From assembly GCA_020631435.1 (NCBI GenBank), contig JAHDHG010000007.1:1-34500 (forward strand): 34,500 bases of DNA. Reading direction: 5' to 3'. Both the position numbers and the translations under genes were made by a program. Position 1 is the stretch's first letter. Each line of letters opens with the position of its first letter. The notes beneath the pieces were generated by a model. It saw only the letters and a program-made list of their open reading frames with translations. It ran no database searches and was not told the DNA's origin. Of the stretch, positions 28,473 to 34,500 are shown piece by piece. The stretch comes from Bacteriovoracaceae bacterium (GTDB lineage Bacteria > Bdellovibrionota > Bacteriovoracia > Bacteriovoracales > Bacteriovoracaceae).

Positions 28473-31400
28473 ATGAATATATTTTTTAAATCTTTATTCT
28501 TATTTTTGTTAATTTTTAGTTGTTCTAAAGACACAAATGTTACTGCAGAACCAGGAAGTTCAGTTGTGCCAGCTGCAGCGGCAACATATTGTCAACATCC
28601 TGACTCAACACAATCATCTTGTTCGATTAATCCCGGCGAATGTGTTTTAAAAGCATGTAAAGATCCTAACTTTGTTGAATATATCTATGCTGAAGAATAT
28701 CAGTATTATGTAGATCAATACGGTGGAAGTGTTGAGCATGATCCTCTTCTTTGTAAAACATCTATCAGTTACGGAGAGTCTTGTGCTCATCCAGAAGCAA
28801 GTAATTACACTACAGCAGGACATCAAACTAGAGGAGCTTGTACATTTCAAGCTTGTGATAATCCTAATTTTAAAGAATATCATAAGTATAATTTCTATAG
28901 ATACTATGTCTCACAACATGGAGGGGAAGTAATTTCAAACCCTTCTTTATGTTTAACCAAAATTGGAGGATGTAAATTAAGCTCACCTTATGTTAGTAAT
29001 TTTGATGCTGCTGCATGTGCTGATAATGGGAGTTGTATTTTTACAGGTTGTAATAAAAAAGAGTTTTCTAATTACGATGAAAACTTTGATCAATTTCTAG
29101 CAGATTACTTAGAGAGTTTAGATGGAGTTGCTTTTACGGGTTCTGTTAATTTAACTTGTTCAGGAGTTGGTGGATGTACGTCTCCTATTGCTAACAACAA
29201 AACTGACCAAGGACAGTGTGATTCATATGGAAAATGTGAATCAGTTAAAGAAAATGGAACTTGTAAGATTGAATGTTGTGGAATCCCTGGTCATGAAAAT
29301 TATTCAAAAGAGTGTGCAGATGGCGCAGCTGCTTATCAAGCATTATTAACCTCTCTAGGATTAACTCTCAAAGGTGTAATTAACATTAATCATCAATGTG
29401 GTGGAAAGCTAGGTTGCTCCATAGATAAGCATAATTGCTCAAATGGATATTCGGGAGCAAAAGAAAATGGAAGCTGTAATTTTAGATGTTGTGCGGATAA
29501 GGCTGCTTCAAATTACGATGCAAGTTGCGATAAAGATATTCAAAGTTATTTAGAGTTATTAGCAAGTCTTAAAATTCCACATACGGGAGTCATAGATAAG
29601 AAGTATGGATGTAACTATGTAATGAAAGGATGTAGTTTTTCTAGTTCTTATGTTTCAAATTATGTTCCAGGTGTAAAAGAAGATGGAAGTTGTGATATTG
29701 CCTGTTGTGCACTTTCTGGTTATGAAGGGTATTCAGAATCTTGCCAGGCAACGGTTGATGAATACAAAGGTACTTTAGGATCTATCGCTCATACAGGAGC
29801 TATAAAATTAGATTATAATTGTAAAAAGAAACTAGGTTGTAATTATAATCATTTTGCATCCAATTATGATGCTAACAGTAAAGAAAATGGAAGCTGTAAC
29901 TTTACTTGTTGTGCTACTGAAGGATATGAAAAATATGATCCAAGTTGCAAGGTTAAAATTGATTCTTATTTAGCAATGTTGGCTTCTATGAATATTGGTT
30001 TTGTAGGATCAATTGATAATAATCATCAATGTGGGAAAAAATTAGCTTGTAATTACAACGGTCCAAATTCAAGTTATGTAAAAAATTATATGCCAGATTC
30101 AGTTGAGGATGGATCGTGTGATATTCATTGTTGTGCTGATCAATCAAAGCCAAACTATCAACCTGACTGCCAGTCGACAATTAATGGTTATTCTCCAGGT
30201 GTTGTTAAAACTGGAAATATTAATTCAAGCTACAATTGTGGAGAAGTTAAAAAAGGATGCCACTTTAAAAATGATTATATAACAAATTATATGGATGATG
30301 TTAGTGAAGATGGATCTTGTGACATTACTTGTTGTAATAAACCGGGTTATGAAAATTATAGCTCAGCATGTGATATTGCAATAAATGCTTATAATTCAGT
30401 GTTACTAAGTTTAGGATTAAGTTCATCTGGGACTATCGTGACTGATGCTTGTGGAAAAAAGAAAGGTTGTACAGTTAGTTATGCAAGTAACTATGATTCA
30501 GAAGCTGAATTAGATGATGGATCTTGTATTATTTCTTGTAATCAATGTCCAAATGATTTCAATACAGATAGAAATTGCTTAAAAGCTCAACAAGATTACC
30601 AGACGATGCTTTCTTCTCAAAGCATTACACTAACAGGACAAATTATTATCACTAATAATTGTCCAACTGATGGATGTCACTTTAATCATCCACAAGTAAT
30701 GAATTATGATGCGAATGCAACTGAAGATGGATCTTGTGATATAAAATGTTGCTCTGATGATAAATTTGCAAATTATGATTCAAGTTGTTTGACTGTGATT
30801 GGTGCTTATCAATCTCTTCTTTCTAGCTTGAACTTAACGAGTTCTGGAACATTAGATAGCAATTATGATTGTAAAGGAATTAAAGGATGTACTAATCCTA
30901 AAGCAAGTAATTACAATAGTTCTGCAACAGTGGAAGATGGTAGTTGTTCATTCGAGTGTTGTTCAACGCAAGGTTCTGCAAACTATGATCCGAGTTGTCA
31001 GTCAACAATCGATTCTTATTTGAGTTCTCTAGGAGGAGCGACACATACAGGACAAATTAATAATACTCATGGTTGTACACCTCAAACAGGTTGTGCATAT
31101 AACCACAGTTATGTAGATAATTTTGAACAAGGTGTAAGCGAGGATGGATCTTGTAATATTAGATGTTGCTCAAATGAAGATTATGAGAATTATCAATCAG
31201 ATTGTGAGTCTGCTATTGAAGGGTACACACATAATCCTAAGACTGGAGTAATTGATAACGAGTATAATTGTGGTGAGAAATTAGGATGTAGTTATAAAAA
31301 TGCTTCAAATTATGATGGTGATGTTAAAGAAGATGGTTCTTGCATTATTAAATGTTGTTCTAAGAAAGGTCATGAAAATTTTGATCAAAGTTGTGATGAG

Positions 31401-32204
31401 AAGATTTCTGAGTATAACAAAATTTTAGCTGCTGCTGGAGTTGGAATAAGTACTGGTATGACTGATAACATGTATAATTGTGGACCAATGCTCGGGTGTA
31501 CTGATGCTAGACCTGGTAGTTATGTGAAGAATCTGCTTCCTAAGACTAATGACCTTCAAAAAGAAGATGGATCTTGTATTATTCATTGTTGTGGGAAGCC
31601 TGGATTTCAAAACTATGATCCAAACTGTAACTCTCACATAAGTAACTATCAAATCTTCATCGCTCAACTTGGATTAAGTGTTAGTGGTTCTTTAAGAAAT
31701 GATGTTAATTGTGGAGGAGTCATAGGTTGTATGGATCCATTGGCAGAAAATTATAATCCAAATGCAACAATAGATTCTAAGAAAGAATGTATTTTTAAAG
31801 CATGTAATATACCTGGAACTGAAAACTATGCTAAAGATAAGCCAATTAGAGATGCTTTCAATAGATATGGAAATGGTACTCTAAGGCCTTCAGACTGTGG
31901 AGATCCTATCCTTACTTGTAATAACGGTTTTAAGCCAAGTGGGAGTAAATGTATTTGTCCGTATCCAAAAGTGATTTTTAATAATCAATGTATCAATTCT
32001 TGTCCTGCCGGTTCTGGAATGACAATAATTAATACATCTACTGGAAGAATGTGTATTTGTGCTGGAGGAGGAAGTTATAATTCAGGATCAAATAATTGCG
32101 TTTTTCCGACAACGACAACAACTACTAGAGCGACTACTACAACGACTAGAAGACCTACAGGGACTACAACTGGAAGCTTTAGAAGAGGTGGATACAGAAG
32201 ATAA
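28473..32204 (+). CDS. Giant cysteine-rich tandem-repeat lipoprotein, copy 2, with Thr-rich/Arg-rich tail
   Basis: Lipobox MNIFFKSLFLFLLIFSCSKD; SD AGGAAGGA; the same 14-module Cys architecture as copy 1; C-terminus PTTTTTTRATTTTTRRPTGTTTGSFRRGGYRR. Confidence 0.93.
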   Translation: MNIFFKSLFLFLLIFSCSKDTNVTAEPGSSVVPAAAATYCQHPDSTQSSCSINPGECVLKACKDPNFVEYIYAEEYQYYVDQYGGSVEHDPLLCKTSISYGESCAHPEASNYTTAGHQTRGACTFQACDNPNFKEYHKYNFYRYYVSQHGGEVISNPSLCLTKIGGCKLSSPYVSNFDAAACADNGSCIFTGCNKKEFSNYDENFDQFLADYLESLDGVAFTGSVNLTCSGVGGCTSPIANNKTDQGQCDSYGKCESVKENGTCKIECCGIPGHENYSKECADGAAAYQALLTSLGLTLKGVININHQCGGKLGCSIDKHNCSNGYSGAKENGSCNFRCCADKAASNYDASCDKDIQSYLELLASLKIPHTGVIDKKYGCNYVMKGCSFSSSYVSNYVPGVKEDGSCDIACCALSGYEGYSESCQATVDEYKGTLGSIAHTGAIKLDYNCKKKLGCNYNHFASNYDANSKENGSCNFTCCATEGYEKYDPSCKVKIDSYLAMLASMNIGFVGSIDNNHQCGKKLACNYNGPNSSYVKNYMPDSVEDGSCDIHCCADQSKPNYQPDCQSTINGYSPGVVKTGNINSSYNCGEVKKGCHFKNDYITNYMDDVSEDGSCDITCCNKPGYENYSSACDIAINAYNSVLLSLGLSSSGTIVTDACGKKKGCTVSYASNYDSEAELDDGSCIISCNQCPNDFNTDRNCLKAQQDYQTMLSSQSITLTGQIIITNNCPTDGCHFNHPQVMNYDANATEDGSCDIKCCSDDKFANYDSSCLTVIGAYQSLLSSLNLTSSGTLDSNYDCKGIKGCTNPKASNYNSSATVEDGSCSFECCSTQGSANYDPSCQSTIDSYLSSLGGATHTGQINNTHGCTPQTGCAYNHSYVDNFEQGVSEDGSCNIRCCSNEDYENYQSDCESAIEGYTHNPKTGVIDNEYNCGEKLGCSYKNASNYDGDVKEDGSCIIKCCSKKGHENFDQSCDEKISEYNKILAAAGVGISTGMTDNMYNCGPMLGCTDARPGSYVKNLLPKTNDLQKEDGSCIIHCCGKPGFQNYDPNCNSHISNYQIFIAQLGLSVSGSLRNDVNCGGVIGCMDPLAENYNPNATIDSKKECIFKACNIPGTENYAKDKPIRDAFNRYGNGTLRPSDCGDPILTCNNGFKPSGSKCICPYPKVIFNNQCINSCPAGSGMTIINTSTGRMCICAGGGSYNSGSNNCVFPTTTTTTRATTTTTRRPTGTTTGSFRRGGYRR
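29172..31728 (+). repeat. Intragenic array of six-Cys modules (modules 2-13 of copy 2)
   Basis: Same C-x3-CC-x11-C core and module order as copy 1; sequence more diverged and more Lys/Asp/Glu-rich. Confidence 0.88.
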
Positions 32205-32213
32205 AAATTAATT

Positions 32214-32242
32214 AAAGTGGGCTTTTGAAGGCCCACTTTTTT
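32214..32242. terminator. Bidirectional terminator between convergent genes
   Basis: AAAGTGGGC-ttttgaag-GCCCACTTT stem flanked by A and T tracts between the stop at 32204 and the convergent stop at 32241. Confidence 0.8.
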
Positions 32243-33497
32243 ATATTTTACAGTTTGTTGTACTAGGTTCAATTCCCCATCTTGCATAAATATCATCGTT
32301 AGGGTTTGAAGAAAATTCTTCAGAAACAATTTTAGAGTATACTTCGTTTAAGTCCATGCTTTCTTCTTCAGAATAATTAACAGGACATTGTTCTTTAAGT
32401 AGATCTAAATCAACTGTTTCAACATCTTCTTGAAAAATATTATAAAGATGAGCATAAAGAGGATTTTCAATAGTTATTTCTTCATCCTCTTCTACTTCAT
32501 TAACAAAATATTTTGCAATATTAAAAGCACCTTTAATTCTTCCATCTCTTAATGGAGTAGAATAAATATCGTATTCAGACGCATTCATACATCTTTCATT
32601 TATTTTTTGCTTATAAGAAAGTGCATCATTTACCGCTTCAACTCTTCCGTTCATTCTTTCACATAAATCATTAAATAAACGAGTTGTTTTTTTCTCAGGA
32701 TTTTCTTTTTCAGTTTGAAGTTTAGATTGAATATAAGCAAAGAAAAATGCACCATCGTTTTCAGCTACTATATCGTATTGCATATTATTGTATGCTTTAA
32801 TTGCTGATTTTGGTCTGTAATAATCTGTAGGCTTTTTAAATCTTTTAAATCCCCATTTCTTTTTTTCAGGAGCTAAAATAGGAGAAAACATATGATTTTT
32901 CTTATAATACATTTGCTTTCCTTCATCTCTAGCAGTTTGAGTTGAGTAAATAATATCGAATAAGCCAGTAGGCGTAACATTTTTGATCATGAAAGCATGT
33001 CTAGTAATAATTTCAGAATTAGGATCAAGTTGTTTCTCAAACATGAAAAAATCACCTGGTCTAATATCTTCAGGAGCGATTGAGAAAGAATCATGATGAG
33101 CCAATGATTGAGTACCAAAGTTATCAGCTAGATGTTTTAAGAAAGCCACAAACCGTTCCTCTCTAGGTAGATAATTCCAAGAATTATTGAGATTTGTGTA
33201 ATACTTTTTATGAGGACCCCAAGTGTAAAGAGGATGAAGAACTATAAAGTCTAATCCGTTTTCATAAGAAAAAATTGCTCTTAAAAGATACATGACATCC
33301 GCACAATCAACTGCAATTCCGTTATACGGACTTTCAGGATTTACAAATAAGTCCCTTCTTAGATCATCAGATTGAACCCATTCAGAAAACTTAGTTTCCC
33401 AAATATTGTTCTTCTCGTACCAGTTTCTCTCGGTCTTCCAAATTGTGGAAAAGGAGTTAAAAGAAATCAAACAAAAAATATATAATAGTGTTTTCAT
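32241..33497 (-). CDS. Secreted hypothetical protein, possible NlpC/P60-like cysteine-hydrolase fold
   Basis: Signal peptide MKTLLYIFCLISFNSFS; YNGIAVDCADVMYLLRAIFSYENGLDF (candidate nucleophile Cys at a helix start), then RPGDFFMFEK...ITRHAFMIKNV (candidate His strand). Confidence 0.6.
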   Translation of the reverse strand: MKTLLYIFCLISFNSFSTIWKTERNWYEKNNIWETKFSEWVQSDDLRRDLFVNPESPYNGIAVDCADVMYLLRAIFSYENGLDFIVLHPLYTWGPHKKYYTNLNNSWNYLPREERFVAFLKHLADNFGTQSLAHHDSFSIAPEDIRPGDFFMFEKQLDPNSEIITRHAFMIKNVTPTGLFDIIYSTQTARDEGKQMYYKKNHMFSPILAPEKKKWGFKRFKKPTDYYRPKSAIKAYNNMQYDIVAENDGAFFFAYIQSKLQTEKENPEKKTTRLFNDLCERMNGRVEAVNDALSYKQKINERCMNASEYDIYSTPLRDGRIKGAFNIAKYFVNEVEEDEEITIENPLYAHLYNIFQEDVETVDLDLLKEQCPVNYSEEESMDLNEVYSKIVSEEFSSNPNDDIYARWGIEPSTTNCKI

Positions 33498-33603
33498 ACC
33501 GACACGTTAAAACATGTGGAAAATTAAGTAAAATAATTTCAATACTTATTTAGCTTATGTTATGAAGAAAGTGTCTGTTTTAACAAAATAAAAGAGGTGA
33601 GCA

Positions 33604-34500
33604 ATGAGTCGAATTGTTTTAGTTTCTGGTAATTCGAACCTTGAGCTTTCAAAGAAAATTTCAAATATTCTTGATGTATCTTTGGTGGATCCACAGTTAA
33701 TTAAGTTCGCAAATGGTGAGATTTATTGCGAAATCAATGAAACTGTTAGAGGTGCTGATGTTTTTGTAGTTCAATCAACATGTAGACCTGCCAATGATAA
33801 TTTAATGGAATTACTTATTATGCTTGATGCGTTAAAGAGAGCATCAGCTAATAGCGTAACGGCCGTTATTCCTCATTACGGATATTCCAGGCAAGATAGA
33901 AAAGTAAGACCAAGGTCACCTATTTCAGCAAAACTGGTAGCAGACTTACTTACTACTGCAGGGGCAACTAGAGTAATAACTATGGACTTACATGCTGGGC
34001 AGATACAAGGATTTTTTAATATTCCTTTTGATAATATTTATTCTTCTCCTGTAATCCTTGAATACATTCAACAAAATATGAATCTTAAAGATGATAACTT
34101 TATCTGCGTATCTCCAGATAGTGGTGGTGTTGAAAGAGTAAGACATTACGCTAAAAAACTTGGTTGTGATCTGGCTTTAATAGATAAAAGAAGAACAGCT
34201 CATAATGTTGCAAAAGCTTTTAATGTTGTTGGTGATGTTAAAGGTAAAGATTTATTTATCATTGATGATATGATTGATACGGCAGGGACTTTAGTAGAGT
34301 CCGCGAGAGTTTTAAAACATGAAGGTGCTGGAAAGATTTTTTCTTTTGCGACTCATGGTATTTTTTCAGGGCCAGCAATTGATAGAATTAATAATGCCGA
34401 TGAGATTGAACAAGTAGTTGTGACAGATACTATTCCTCTTTCTGAAGAAGCTAAAGCATGCTCAAAAATTAAAGTTTTATCGACGTGTAATATTTTAGCG
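33604..34500 (+). CDS. prs: Ribose-phosphate pyrophosphokinase (partial, runs off right edge)
   Basis: MSRIVLVSGNSNLELSKKISNILDV...FANGEIYCEINETVRGADVFVVQSTCRPANDNLMELL...IPHYGYSRQDRKVRPRSPISAKLVADLL...TMDLHAGQIQGFF...DDMIDTAGTL; SD AGAGGTGAGC. Confidence 0.96.
   Translation, partial: MSRIVLVSGNSNLELSKKISNILDVSLVDPQLIKFANGEIYCEINETVRGADVFVVQSTCRPANDNLMELLIMLDALKRASANSVTAVIPHYGYSRQDRKVRPRSPISAKLVADLLTTAGATRVITMDLHAGQIQGFFNIPFDNIYSSPVILEYIQQNMNLKDDNFICVSPDSGGVERVRHYAKKLGCDLALIDKRRTAHNVAKAFNVVGDVKGKDLFIIDDMIDTAGTLVESARVLKHEGAGKIFSFATHGIFSGPAIDRINNADEIEQVVVTDTIPLSEEAKACSKIKVLSTCNILA

Noticed and set aside
28647-29349. Small ORFs overlapping copy 2 (28647-28883 minus, 28723-28932 plus, 29167-29349 plus)
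   Set aside because: Alternate frames of the AT-rich repeat gene; no SD or conserved features.
25410-31728. Repeated nucleotide blocks considered as CRISPR or non-coding satellite repeats
   Set aside because: The repeats are in frame within two intact long ORFs, have about 200-bp periods with conserved Cys codons, and lack a short direct repeat/unique spacer structure.
32075-32329. 84-aa minus-strand ORF with poly-Val segment
   Set aside because: Antisense translation of the Thr-rich tail of copy 2; it also overlaps the terminator and the convergent gene end.
1-34500. Mobile elements, prophage, toxin-antitoxin or restriction/defence cassette
   Set aside because: No transposase, integrase, phage structural, nuclease/methyltransferase or TA-like proteins recognised in the ORFs, and no flanking direct repeats noticed around the accessory segment.

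Overview
Very AT-rich bacterial chromosomal window. The style is compatible with a Bdellovibrionota/Bacteriovorax-like organism, but that is inference only. Most of it is housekeeping: a partial adenosylhomocysteinase-like gene, ligA, radA, a HAD phosphatase with glpK, an orphan Flp-type pilin, thioredoxin-fold proteins, mscL, hutH-rpe-fmt-def, an LptF/LptG-family permease, priA, tRNA-Gln(TTG), a class A PBP, an outer-membrane barrel protein, and a partial prs at the right edge. The accessory segment is about 21.1-33.5 kb. It holds two tandem paralogous giant lipoproteins (~1210 and 1243 aa) built from colinear arrays of 14 cysteine-rich modules. They are flanked by a divergent 1074-aa secreted protein and a convergent 418-aa secreted protein with a possible NlpC/P60-like Cys/His arrangement. 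The shared module order, including a matching aberrant 8th module, points to whole-gene duplication. Cysteine co-loss between module types predicts disulfide pairing. FliA (sigma28)-like motifs lie in both directions in the divergent intergenic region. Other points: ligA has non-canonical residues at two conserved catalytic-domain positions; a probable small gene with an apparent +1 frameshift (TTT TAA) lies downstream of priA; and an unlisted 49-aa lipoprotein overlaps the 3' end of radA antisense.
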